A DNA stretch of 64,000 bases from Pseudooceanicola nanhaiensis (GTDB taxonomy: Bacteria > Pseudomonadota > Alphaproteobacteria > Rhodobacterales > Rhodobacteraceae). Numbering within the stretch: position 1 is the first letter of the stretch; each line of letters opens with the position of its first letter. This document shows, one piece after another, positions 24,254-31,756 of the stretch. Position numbers and translations under genes: made by a program. The stretch covers positions 496,001 through 560,000 of the forward strand of contig NZ_JAIUZP010000001.1 of assembly GCF_020171315.1 (NCBI RefSeq). The letters are read 5' to 3'. Below the pieces are notes generated by a model that worked only from the letters and a program-made list of their open reading frames with translations, was not told the origin of the DNA and ran no database searches.

Positions 24254-24754
24254 TCAGTCGCGCGCGAAGGCGACCTGCAGCGCCTGTCCGTTCAGCGCGC
24301 GGTCGTTTCCGGTCATCTGCGAGATCGAGGTCTCGGGCGTGGCGTCGAAGCCCTGTGCCTGAAGCGAGGCGACGAGGGCCTCGGGTGTCTTGCCGATCAC
24401 CTGTGCTACGGCCGACAGCGGCGCATCCTGAAACGCGCGGAACATCATGCCCGGGTTCACCCCGGAGGCCTCTGCGCCGGTCAGGTTTATCGAGGTGATC
24501 ACCGTGGCCAGCACACCGGCGGCGAGGATGCCCACGGCCAGCGGCTTGCGGAAATAGCCCTTCAGCGGGCGCCAGTTCATCGCGATGTGGAAGCCCGCAG
24601 CCGCCATGACGGCAAAGCCGATCCACTCATGCGCCACCCGCGACAGGGTGCCGCCGGTGTGGAAGAAGAGCACGACGCCGGTCACGGCGACGATCAGGAA
24701 GGTGGCAGCGGTCAGGGGCGTGGCCCATTTGCGCAGGTTCAGGCTGGCGGACAT
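24254..24754 (-). CDS. DUF4405 domain-containing membrane protein (cytochrome b561-like)
   Basis: A 166-residue inner-membrane protein. Three hydrophobic helices (about 12-31, 42-58 and 72-92) carry His residues in HTGG, HEWIGFAVMAAAGFHIAMNW, the pattern expected for heme b ligation in DUF4405/cytochrome b561-type proteins. The C-terminal 60 residues (QVIGKTPEALVASLQAQGFDA) resemble a small helix-hairpin domain found attached to DUF4405. Likely role: quinol-linked electron transfer to a periplasmic partner, inferred only. Monocistronic, convergent with the nucleotidase. Confidence 0.82.
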   Translation of the reverse strand: MSASLNLRKWATPLTAATFLIVAVTGVVLFFHTGGTLSRVAHEWIGFAVMAAAGFHIAMNWRPLKGYFRKPLAVGILAAGVLATVITSINLTGAEASGVNPGMMFRAFQDAPLSAVAQVIGKTPEALVASLQAQGFDATPETSISQMTGNDRALNGQALQVAFARD

Positions 24755-24907
24755 GGCTGGTTCCTCGTTGGCGTGTCACAATGGGTTCTACGCCGTAGCA
24801 GGCCCATTCCGTCGCACGGGGGCTACATTGGATGTTTCGATGCCGCAGGGCGTTCTCTCGCAGGGCGTGCAGGTCTATATTGACCGCAGCGACAAGGAGC
24901 GCCCGCG

Positions 24908-25222
24908 ATGGACCACCCCCTGATCGACCTGATCAATGCCCGGATCGCCCAGGCCGAGGCCGAGGGCGCCTTCGACAACCTGCCCGGTGCGGGCAAGCCG
25001 TTGCCGGAGTGCGACGACCCGGAAAATGCGCTACTGAACAGGATCGCGAAGGAACACGGTGCGACGCCTGAGTTCGTCAGCCTCTCGCGCGAGCTGGCCA
25101 AGCTGCGCGAGGAGCTGCGCGGCGAGGGCGACCGCACGGCACGTCACAGGCTGATGAAGGATATCTCGATGATGGAAGCGCGGGTCGATATCGCCCGCCG
25201 CGCCTTCACGCGCAGCCGCTGA
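24908..25222 (+). CDS. DUF1992 (DnaJ homologue C28-type) domain protein
   Basis: A 104-residue cytoplasmic protein with the whole DUF1992 signature: LINARIAQAEAEGAFDNLPGAGKPL followed by the helical ALLNRIAKEHGATPEFV and KLREELRG. The domain is widespread, also found as DNAJC28 in animals, with unknown biochemical role. Start codon follows AAGGAG at the usual distance. Stands alone, divergent from the DUF4405 gene. Confidence 0.88.
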   Translation: MDHPLIDLINARIAQAEAEGAFDNLPGAGKPLPECDDPENALLNRIAKEHGATPEFVSLSRELAKLREELRGEGDRTARHRLMKDISMMEARVDIARRAFTRSR

Positions 25223-25236
25223 AGGCGGCGCCTGCC

Positions 25237-25704
25237 TCAGTTCGGCTGAAGCAGGTCGCTGGTCGTGTAGGTGTAATCCACCTCGTCGTCGAGGCTGTCA
25301 TAGCTCATGTAGCCATAGGACGAGTAGTAACTGCTGCTGCCGTAGAAGGTGGTGGAGAGGCTGCTGGTCACATCCAGCGTCTGGGTCGAATAGCTGTTCA
25401 CCGTGCTGACGCTCCAGGAGCCGTTGCTGGCCCGCACCGTCAGGGAATAGCCGGTCAGGTTGTTGAACGCGATCCGGTCGCCGGTGGCGACATGGGTGAG
25501 GATCGGGAACCAGGCCGCACCCAGCCAGTAGACCGTGTGGGTGACGCCCGAATAGGTGAATTCCTCGGTCTGGGTGTAGCCATCACCGCCGCCGCCGCCA
25601 CCGCCACCGCCGCCACCGCCGCCCCAAGCGAGCAGGGGCGTCGCGCCGAGCGACGTCAGGATCACGGCAATGGCCGGAACGGTCAGGGTTTTCAGCTTGG
25701 GCAT
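25237..25704 (-). CDS. Secreted glycine-rich, Ser/Tyr-rich protein of unknown function
   Basis: A 155-residue exported protein. The signal peptide (about residues 1-26, ending LLAW) is followed by 13 consecutive glycines encoded by GGN codons (25582-25622), then a beta-rich domain (TYSGVTHTVYWLGAAWFPILTHVATGDRIAFNN) and a Ser/Tyr/Thr-rich tail (SSYYSSYGYMSYDSL) that ends LQPN. No cysteine or known motif was found. The middle domain has a faint cupredoxin-like pattern but no copper ligands that I can defend. The polyglycine tract is a plausible flexible linker and a slippage-prone locus. Ribosome site weak. Confidence 0.65.
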   Translation of the reverse strand: MPKLKTLTVPAIAVILTSLGATPLLAWGGGGGGGGGGGGGDGYTQTEEFTYSGVTHTVYWLGAAWFPILTHVATGDRIAFNNLTGYSLTVRASNGSWSVSTVNSYSTQTLDVTSSLSTTFYGSSSYYSSYGYMSYDSLDDEVDYTYTTSDLLQPN

Positions 25705-25880
25705 GACGGGCGGTGCCTCGAAATGATGTCTGTGCTTTGGTCAGCTTTGTTTCTTAATCTGCCATTTGGGCAAGAATGAGGCCCGTGTTCGGCCCTGCGC
25801 GGGTCGAGTTGGGGCCGTTTCCGGCCCACCCGGGCGGTGCCCCCGGGGCGCGGCGGCAGGTCGCAGATGAAGAAAGTTCT

Positions 25881-25906
25881 GGAACAATGCGCCGAATCCC
25901 GCGTTT
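25881..25906 (+). promoter_or_regulatory. EcfG-like (general stress sigma factor) promoter candidate for the DUF883 gene
   Basis: GGAAC (25881-25885), 16 bases, CGTTT (25902-25906) match the GGAAC-N16/17-CGTT pattern of alphaproteobacterial EcfG promoters. It ends 39 bases before the DUF883 start. The type of downstream gene (stress-linked membrane-anchored DUF883) agrees. Two short motifs can match by chance. Confidence 0.45.
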
Positions 25907-25945
25907 GCTTGGTGAATTCAAACAGCACACTGCTAGGAGCACATC

Positions 25946-26272
25946 ATGGTTCGCGCCGTTGAGACCACCAAGTCGGAAGCCTCTGCACAGGAAATTCAGG
26001 CCCAGCTGGATGCGCTGCGGGCCGATGTTGCCGGCCTGACGAAGGCCATGGGCGACTACGGTCGCGCACAGGGGGCCAACCTGCGGGAAGCCGCCTCCGA
26101 GACGGCCGCCACCGCACAGGCCCGCGCACAGCAGCAGCTGAGCGAAGCCGAAGCGCAGCTGAAGTCGGCCTATTCCTCGGCCGAAGCCTCGGTGCGCGAG
26201 AACCCCGCCATGGCGCTTGGTCTGGCGGCCGGTGTCGGCTTCCTCGTCGGGCTGCTGACGCGCCGCTCGTAA
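25946..26272 (+). CDS. DUF883 family protein (ElaB/YqjD type)
   Basis: A 108-residue protein with a long amphipathic helical region (about 12-80, rich in Ala/Glu/Gln) and the family's C-terminal membrane anchor with its lead-in SVRENPAMALGLAAGVGFLVGLL followed by RR. ElaB/YqjD relatives are inner-membrane-anchored, ribosome-binding proteins of stationary phase. AGGAG ribosome site. It precedes a holin-X/YqjE-like gene by 6 bases, the same pairing as yqjD-yqjE in enterobacteria. Confidence 0.87.
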   Translation: MVRAVETTKSEASAQEIQAQLDALRADVAGLTKAMGDYGRAQGANLREAASETAATAQARAQQQLSEAEAQLKSAYSSAEASVRENPAMALGLAAGVGFLVGLLTRRS

Positions 26273-26278
26273 GACCGG

Positions 26279-26647
26279 ATGTTCGGCTACCTCCAATGGC
26301 GCCTCGGTGTGGCGCTAAAGAAATCGGCCCTCGGGGCCGTTGGGCTGGTCCTCATGCTTGTGGGGCTGGCCTTTCTCACCGTGGCGGGGTGGATCCTGCT
26401 GGCCACCACCTATGACACGCTGATCGCCGCGACGGTCATCGGCTGCGTCTACTTCGGGCTGGGCCTCGTGTTCCTTGGCTTTGCCATGCGCCGCCCGCGG
26501 ATGCCCGTGCCGCCCACGCCGGTCGCAGCGCCCATGGCCGCGATGCCCGGGCTGATGGGGGCCTTCCTGCAGGGGCTGAGCGCGGGACGCGCCGCCCGGG
26601 GCACGCCCCCGCCACCACCACCCCCGCCGCCGCACACCCATTGTTGA
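26279..26647 (+). CDS. Phage holin family / YqjE-like two-helix membrane protein
   Basis: A 122-residue protein with two strong transmembrane segments (about 18-42 and 48-68) joined by a short loop, and a proline-rich end with nine consecutive Pro followed by HTHC. The layout matches the holin-X/YqjE family that accompanies DUF883 genes; no lytic role is implied. The ribosome site is weak, so translation is probably coupled to the preceding gene, 6 bases upstream. Confidence 0.75.
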   Translation: MFGYLQWRLGVALKKSALGAVGLVLMLVGLAFLTVAGWILLATTYDTLIAATVIGCVYFGLGLVFLGFAMRRPRMPVPPTPVAAPMAAMPGLMGAFLQGLSAGRAARGTPPPPPPPPPHTHC

Positions 26648-26666
26648 GCCCCCTCGGCTCTCTCTC

Positions 26667-26698
26667 CCGCCCCGCGCGCCCCCCGGCCCGCGGGGCGG
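26667..26698 (+). terminator. GC hairpin after the DUF883/holin-X pair
   Basis: CCGCCCCGCG (26667-26676) pairs perfectly with CGCGGGGCGG (26689-26698). There is no real T tract, only GCCGTTT, so termination efficiency is uncertain. Confidence 0.5.
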
Positions 26699-26800
26699 TG
26701 CCGTTTAGAGGGCAGGGCGGGCCTCTCGTTGACGCTTAGGGCAGTTTTGCGGTGGATGTGCTGGACTCACGGCCCGGTTCGCGCAAAAATCAATGCATGT

Positions 26801-26817
26801 GTATCGCTTGGCGATAC
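26801..26817. promoter_or_regulatory. IclR-type operator GTATCG-N5-CGATAC upstream of the penicillin-acylase gene
   Basis: Perfect 6-bp inverted repeat GTATCG (26801-26806) / CGATAC (26812-26817), 43 bases before the chosen start codon. The identical arms and spacer length recur at 30409-30425, directly upstream of the IclR gene at 29620-30384. A Pribnow-like or -35 element cannot be placed with confidence, but the position is that of a repressor site. Confidence 0.7.
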
Positions 26818-26860
26818 GGTTCAGCTTATGCCCCGCGCGGGGCCATTCATGGGGACGAAC

Positions 26861-29200
26861 ATGCCGAACGACACCACGACGGACCATCCGCTTCAGGGGC
26901 TCGACGGCCCGGTCGAGATCAAGGTGGACGAACACGGCGTCGCCCACATCCGGGCGGGCTCCAAGGGCGATCTCTTCTTTGCGCAGGGCTTCAACGCCGC
27001 GCGCGACCGGCTCTGGCAGATCGACCTCTGGCGCAAGCGCGGCCTCGGGCTGCTGTCGCAGGATTTCGGCCCCGGCTACCTTGAGCAGGACCGCGGCGGG
27101 CGGCTCTTCCTCTACCGTGGCGACATGCAGCCGGAATGGGACGCCTACGCCCCCGACGCCGAGGAGATCTGCGAGGCCTTCGTGCGCGGCATCAACGCCT
27201 ACGTGGACGAGGCCATCGCGGGCCGCGCCGTGATGCCGCCGGAATTTGCGCTTGCGGGCACGCAGCCCTCGCACTGGCAGGCGGCGGACGTGGTGCGCAT
27301 CCGGACCCACACTCTGACGCGCAACGTGCTCCACGAAATGATGCGCAGCAACCTCATGGGGATGGCCGACGGCAAGGTCGATCGCCTGCGGACCGAGCTG
27401 AACCCGCCGGTAGAGCCCGATTTCGACCCCAGCGTGCCGCCGGGGTCGCTGCCGCCCTCCGTCCTCAACGATTTCAAGCTGGCCTGCGGGCCGGTGCGCT
27501 TCTCCGACGCACGCCTGAACGCCCCGCTGGAAGAGGCCGAGCGCTGGACGCAGGTCACGCCCCTTGGCGACGTGGTGCTGGTGGCTGAGAGCGAAGGCTC
27601 CAACAACTGGGTAATCTCGGGCGAACGCACCGCCACGGGCCGCCCGATCATGGCGACCGACCCGCACCGCACCCACGCGCTGCCCTCGCTGCGCTATGTC
27701 GTGCATCTGACCGCGCCGGGCATCGACGTGATCGGCATGGGCGAGCCCTCGGTGCCGGGCGTGATGATCGGCCACAATGACGCCATCGCCTTCGCGCTGA
27801 CGATCTTTGGCGCGGATCAGGAAGACATCATGGTCTATGACCTCGATCCCGAGAACCCGCTGCGCTACCGCTACAAGGACGGCTGGGCCGAGATGGAGGT
27901 GGTGACCGAGGTGATCCCCGTGAAGGGCGCCCCGGACCAGACCCGCGAGCTGCATTACACCTGCCACGGCCCGGTGATCAGCCGCGACGGCACCCGCGCC
28001 TATGGCATCAAGTCCGCATGGAGCGAACCCGGCAGCGCGCCCTACATGGCTTCGCTCGGGATCATGCGGGCCAAGGATCACGACGCCTACATGCAGGCGG
28101 TGCAGGGCTGGGGTACGCCTTCGGTCAACCACATCTATGCGGACCTCACCGGCAAGATCGGCTGGCAGACCCTTGGCGTCACCCCGATCCGTCCGAACTG
28201 GAACGGGTTGCTGCCGATGCCGGGCGACGGGCGGTTCGAATGGGCTGGCAAGCTGACGGTCGAGCAACTGCCCCATACCGTGAACCCCGAGCGCGGCTAT
28301 GTCGCCACGGCGAACGAGAAACGCACCCCCGAGGACTGGGATCACGAGACGCAGGCGGTGACCTTCGAATGGACTGACGGCAGCCGCGCGGCACGCATCC
28401 ATTCGGTGCTGGACGAGGACGACGCCCATACGATCGAGGCCGCCTGCAAACTGCAGAACGATGTCTTCTCGGACCCGGCGCGGCGCTGCAAGGCGGTGCT
28501 GGCGGGGCTGAGCTTCGAGGGTGCTGCGGCCGAGGCGGCGGCGCTTCTGGCGGGCTGGGATTGCTTCCTGACGGCAGAGTCCGGTGCGGGGCTCTTCTAC
28601 GAATACTGGATGGCCAAGCATCTGGTGCCTGCCATCGCGCGGGAGTTCGGCGCCAGCGACAAGGCCATCGGCCTCGTCGGCACCGGCGCGCCGCAGACCG
28701 TGCTGGCGATCCTCGAGAAGCCGTCCGAGTGGCTCGACGGTGGCGCTGCAACCCGTGACCGGCTGCTGGCGGAAAGCCTCGCCTCCGGCTGGGCTGACTG
28801 CCTGACGCGCTTTGGCGCGGACGTGGCGGGCTGGGCCTGGGGCGATCTGCACACGCTGCCGCTGCCCCATGCGCTTGCGGGCGCCTATCCCGAGGCCGAG
28901 GGCTGGTCGATCCCGGCGATGCCGCTTGGCGGGTCGGGGTCGACCCCGAACATGGCGGTCTACCGGGCGGGCGATTTCCAGACCTTCACCGGGCCGTCCT
29001 GCCGGATCGTCATGGACGTGGGCGACTGGGACAACTCGGTCTTCGTGAACCTGCCGGGGCAGTCGGGCGATCCGCGCTCGCCGCATTACACGGACATGAA
29101 GACCGACTGGCTGACCGGCGGCTATCGCCCGCTGCTCTATACCGCTGCGGCGGTGGATGCGGCGACGGAAGCGGTGGTGACACTGACGCCCGCGGGCTGA
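26861..29200 (+). CDS. Penicillin acylase family (Ntn) amidohydrolase, apparently cytoplasmic
   Basis: A 779-residue self-processing Ntn hydrolase. The alpha-chain begins EIKVDEHGVAHIRAGSKGDLFFAQGFNAARDRLWQID; the nucleophile is Ser247 in ESEGSNNWVISGERT, where cleavage after Gly246 would free the beta-chain; DPHRTHALPS, HVNDPVxxx-like NHIYADLTGKIGWQTLG and the C-terminal GQSGDPRSPHYTDM are family hallmarks. Unlike periplasmic penicillin acylases it shows no signal peptide from any plausible start (26828, 26849 or 26861; the last has GGGGA five bases upstream). Natural substrates in the family include N-acyl-homoserine lactones and other amides. Convergent with the TRAP/IclR operon that shares its operator sequence, which suggests import of an amide followed by intracellular hydrolysis. 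Confidence 0.9.
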   Translation: MPNDTTTDHPLQGLDGPVEIKVDEHGVAHIRAGSKGDLFFAQGFNAARDRLWQIDLWRKRGLGLLSQDFGPGYLEQDRGGRLFLYRGDMQPEWDAYAPDAEEICEAFVRGINAYVDEAIAGRAVMPPEFALAGTQPSHWQAADVVRIRTHTLTRNVLHEMMRSNLMGMADGKVDRLRTELNPPVEPDFDPSVPPGSLPPSVLNDFKLACGPVRFSDARLNAPLEEAERWTQVTPLGDVVLVAESEGSNNWVISGERTATGRPIMATDPHRTHALPSLRYVVHLTAPGIDVIGMGEPSVPGVMIGHNDAIAFALTIFGADQEDIMVYDLDPENPLRYRYKDGWAEMEVVTEVIPVKGAPDQTRELHYTCHGPVISRDGTRAYGIKSAWSEPGSAPYMASLGIMRAKDHDAYMQAVQGWGTPSVNHIYADLTGKIGWQTLGVTPIRPNWNGLLPMPGDGRFEWAGKLTVEQLPHTVNPERGYVATANEKRTPEDWDHETQAVTFEWTDGSRAARIHSVLDEDDAHTIEAACKLQNDVFSDPARRCKAVLAGLSFEGAAAEAAALLAGWDCFLTAESGAGLFYEYWMAKHLVPAIAREFGASDKAIGLVGTGAPQTVLAILEKPSEWLDGGAATRDRLLAESLASGWADCLTRFGADVAGWAWGDLHTLPLPHALAGAYPEAEGWSIPAMPLGGSGSTPNMAVYRAGDFQTFTGPSCRIVMDVGDWDNSVFVNLPGQSGDPRSPHYTDMKTDWLTGGYRPLLYTAAAVDAATEAVVTLTPAG

Positions 29201-29222
29201 TCTGCGGCGCGTGACAGGACAG

Positions 29223-29252
29223 GGGCCGTCTGCGAGGGCAGGCGGCCCTTTT
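29223..29252 (+). terminator. Intrinsic terminator after the penicillin-acylase gene
   Basis: GGGCCGTCTGC (29223-29233) pairs with GCAGGCGGCCC (29238-29248) with one G-T pair and a 4-base loop; followed by TTTTC. Confidence 0.85.
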
Positions 29253-29270
29253 CTGTGTCTGGTCCTGCAC

Positions 29271-29363
29271 CCTCTCCATCTGCCTCGCGCGCGACACTCG
29301 GGGAGGCGCAGAGCGCCCTACCCGGGGGAGGGTCGGGCGCGGCCCACTCGAAGCGCGGGCTGG
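29271..29363. repeat. Palindromic intergenic repeat, copy 1 of 2
   Basis: About 93 bases nearly identical to 29472-29565. Core: CGACACTCGGGGAGGCGCAG, AGCGCCCTACCCGGGGGAGG, GTCGGGCGCGGCCC. The ends GCGACACTC / GAGGGTCGGGC are imperfect inverted repeats, so the unit can fold into a long hairpin. Together the two copies fill most of the 419-base gap 29201-29619, which has no gene. Confidence 0.75.
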
Positions 29364-29471
29364 TGACTGACGGTTGGGGGACAGGGCGCGCGTGTTGGGA
29401 TGCTAGGGGCTCGGATACGTTGTGCGCCGGGATGGGAGTGTTTGGGCTGCGCGGATGAATGACGCCTCACA

Positions 29472-29565
29472 GCCTCTCCGTCTGCCCTGCGCCCGACACT
29501 CGGGGAGGCGCAGAGCGCCCTCCCCGGGGGGAGGGTCGGGCGCGGCCCGCGCGAAGCGCGGGCAG
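29472..29565. repeat. Palindromic intergenic repeat, copy 2 of 2
   Basis: Second copy, about 200 bases after the first in the same direction. GCCCGACACTCGGGGAG at one end pairs imperfectly with CTCCCC...GGAGGGTCGGGC at the other, and CCCGCGCGAAGCGCGGG gives an additional tight hairpin at the right edge. Confidence 0.75.
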
Positions 29566-29619
29566 GAGGCGGATAGAGGGTGGGGTGTGTGACGGGAGTG
29601 GTTGAGGTCTCGGCGCGTT

Positions 29620-30384
29620 TTAGCCCGACAGCGCATCTGCCGCGGCAATCGCGTGGGGCGCGAACCGCCGCCGGAACTCCGCCTCGGACCAATCCGCCAG
29701 CGTGCCCGCGATATGCACCGCCGCCACGGGCCGCCCGGCGCTATCGGTGACGGGTGCGGCCACCACCACCTCGCCCAGAAGCGTCTCCTCCACGACGCAG
29801 GCATAGCCCTGCTCGCGCGCTTCGTGGACCTTCTCCAGCACCGCGGCCGGATCGGTCAGCGTCTTGCGCGTCCGCGCCAGCATCTCGGACCGGGCCAGCA
29901 GCCGGTCCACCGCCGCATCCGCCATCAGCGCCATGCAGGCCCGCCCGCCGGAGGTGCAGAACGTGGGCAGCCGCCGCCCGGGCAGGGTGGCAAAGAAGGC
30001 CTCGCGCCGCGATTGCAGGCGCAGGGCATAGAGGATCGTCACACCGTCGAAGAGGCTCAGGTCCACCCGCTCGCCGCAGGTTTCGCGCAGGTTCCCCAGC
30101 ACCGGGGCGGCGCGTTCGATCAGCGGCGTGATCCGCAGGTAATCAAAGGCCCGGTCCAGCGCCCGCTTGCCCGGGACCAGCCCGCCCGCCGCACGTTCAA
30201 GGTAGCCGAGCCCGAGCAGCGTCTGGCAGATGCGCTGCGCCGCGCTCTTGTCGATGCCCGCCGCCTTGGCGATCTCCCCGAGCGAGAGGGCGCGCGGCTC
30301 GGCGCCCCAGACCTCCAGCACGGCAAAGGCCCGCGCCACGGAGCGCAGGAAGAGCCTCTCGTCGATCTCGCCGGTGTCCGTCAT
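29620..30384 (-). CDS. IclR-family regulator of the acylase/TRAP genes
   Basis: A 254-residue IclR protein: winged helix at about 10-75 (SVARAFAVLEVWGAEPRALSLGEIA, AGIDKSAAQRICQTLLGLGYLER) and effector domain at about 85-250 (SLFDGVTILYALRLQSRREAF, TSGGRACMALMAD, EQGYACVVEETLLGEVVVAAPV). The ATG at 30382-30384 has AGGAGG behind a palindrome GTATCG-N5-CGATAC; the same palindrome precedes the penicillin-acylase gene. It is the last gene of the dctP-dctQ-dctM-iclR minus-strand series, so it probably controls itself and the acylase. Confidence 0.92.
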   Translation of the reverse strand: MTDTGEIDERLFLRSVARAFAVLEVWGAEPRALSLGEIAKAAGIDKSAAQRICQTLLGLGYLERAAGGLVPGKRALDRAFDYLRITPLIERAAPVLGNLRETCGERVDLSLFDGVTILYALRLQSRREAFFATLPGRRLPTFCTSGGRACMALMADAAVDRLLARSEMLARTRKTLTDPAAVLEKVHEAREQGYACVVEETLLGEVVVAAPVTDSAGRPVAAVHIAGTLADWSEAEFRRRFAPHAIAAADALSG

Positions 30385-30408
30385 GCCGTGCCTCCTGTCG
30401 GGCCGAGC

Positions 30409-30425
30409 GTATCGGAGAGCGATAC
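30409..30425. promoter_or_regulatory. IclR-type operator GTATCG-N5-CGATAC upstream of iclR
   Basis: GTATCG (30409-30414), GAGAG, CGATAC (30420-30425). Located between the dctM stop and the iclR start, it is ideally placed for autoregulation. Same arms and spacing as at 26801-26817; spacer sequences differ, as expected for a dimer-binding site. Confidence 0.7.
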
Positions 30426-30437
30426 CGGCGGAAAGCC

Positions 30438-31736
30438 CTACATGGAGTTCGGCAGCGCCAGAACCAGCACGGGGAAGGCGATGATCAGCGCCACGCGGAC
30501 GATGTCCATCGCGACGAAGGGCAGCAGCCCGCGGAAGATTGTGCGCAGCTCCACGTCCTTCACGACCGAGCGCAGGACGAAGGCGTTCATGCCCACCGGC
30601 GGGGTGATGTAGCTGATCTCGGTGATCACCACGACGAAGACGCCGAACCAGATCAGGTCAAAGCCCTGCGCCGCCACGACCGGGTAGAAGATCGGCACCG
30701 TCAGCATGATCATCGACAGCCCCTCCAGCACGCAGCCGAGAAGGAGGTAGATCACGAGGATCGTCAGGATGACATGTAGCGGCGTGTCGCCGAAATAGGT
30801 CACGAACTGCTGCATGTCCTGCGTCATGCCGCTGAGGTTCACGTAGTTGGTGAAGGTCAGCGCGCCGAAGAGGATGAAGAACATCATCGCCGTGGTCTTG
30901 GCCGCGTCGAAGAGCGTGGCAAAGGTGGTGGCAAGGGAGAACTTGCCCGAGAGCATGGTCAGCAGCAGGGCGCCCGCCGCCCCCATGCCCGCGCTTTCGG
31001 TGGGAGTGAAGACGCCAAGGTAGATGCCGCCCATGACGAAGACGAAGAGCACGATGGCCCCCAGCGTGCCGCGCAGGGCGCGGAAACGCTCGGCCAGCGG
31101 CAGCTTGGGTTCGGCCACCAGCTCGATCCCGCGCAGCCGGATCGAAAGCGCCACGGCCAGCGTATAGCCGAGGATGCCGAGCAGCCCGGGCACGATCCCC
31201 GCGAGGAAGAGCTTGCCAATGTCCTGCTGGGTCATGATCCCGTAGAAGACGAGGATCACCGAGGGCGGGATCAGGATGCCCAAGGTGCCGCCCGCCGCGA
31301 TCGAGGCGGTGGAGAGGTCATCGGGATAGCCGAAGCGCCGCATCGAGGGCAGGGAGATCCGCGTCATCGTGGCCGCCGTCGCCATGGAGGACCCGCAGAC
31401 CGAGGAGAAGCCGCCGCAGGCGATCACGGTCGCCAGCGCCAGCCCGCCGCGGCGGTGGCGCAGCCAGGCGTGGGCCGCGTCGTAGAGGTCCCGCGCGATG
31501 CCCGATTGCACCACGAAGTTGCCCATCAGCAGGAAGAGCGGCAGCACCGAGAGCGAGTAGTTCCGCCCCTGGTCGAAGAAGGTGGTGCCCAGCAGGGACA
31601 GCGCGGGCGTCCAGCCGATGATGGCCACGGTGCCCAGCACCCCGATCAGCGTCAGCGCGATGGAGATCGGCAGGCCCACCAGCAGCAGGCCGAAGAGGGC
31701 GACCATGCCAAGGGGCCAGGAAGAAAGAAACGACAT
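30438..31736 (-). CDS. TRAP transporter large permease (DctM family)
   Basis: A 432-residue permease with about a dozen membrane segments. Motifs: LPLFLLMGNFVVQSGIARDLYDA, CGGFSSVCGSSMATAATMTRISLPSM, GGTLGILIPPSVILVFYGIMT, FTPTESAGMGAAGALL and ISYITPPVGMNAFVLRSV. I prefer the ATG at 31734-31736 since GAGG then sits six bases upstream; the ATG two codons earlier abuts that site. Downstream of the small permease and binding-protein genes on the same strand. Confidence 0.93.
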   Translation of the reverse strand: MSFLSSWPLGMVALFGLLLVGLPISIALTLIGVLGTVAIIGWTPALSLLGTTFFDQGRNYSLSVLPLFLLMGNFVVQSGIARDLYDAAHAWLRHRRGGLALATVIACGGFSSVCGSSMATAATMTRISLPSMRRFGYPDDLSTASIAAGGTLGILIPPSVILVFYGIMTQQDIGKLFLAGIVPGLLGILGYTLAVALSIRLRGIELVAEPKLPLAERFRALRGTLGAIVLFVFVMGGIYLGVFTPTESAGMGAAGALLLTMLSGKFSLATTFATLFDAAKTTAMMFFILFGALTFTNYVNLSGMTQDMQQFVTYFGDTPLHVILTILVIYLLLGCVLEGLSMIMLTVPIFYPVVAAQGFDLIWFGVFVVVITEISYITPPVGMNAFVLRSVVKDVELRTIFRGLLPFVAMDIVRVALIIAFPVLVLALPNSM

Positions 31737-31756
31737 CGGCATCCTCGGGGGAAGTC

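Noticed and set aside
22665-24626. 653-residue open frame antisense to the 5'-nucleotidase gene
   Set aside because: Shadow frame of a high-GC gene; no ribosome site or recognisable domain.
26705-29086. 793-residue open frame antisense to the penicillin-acylase gene
   Set aside because: Arises from high GC at codon third positions; composition rich in His/Arg/Gly with no family features, while the plus strand has a complete Ntn hydrolase.
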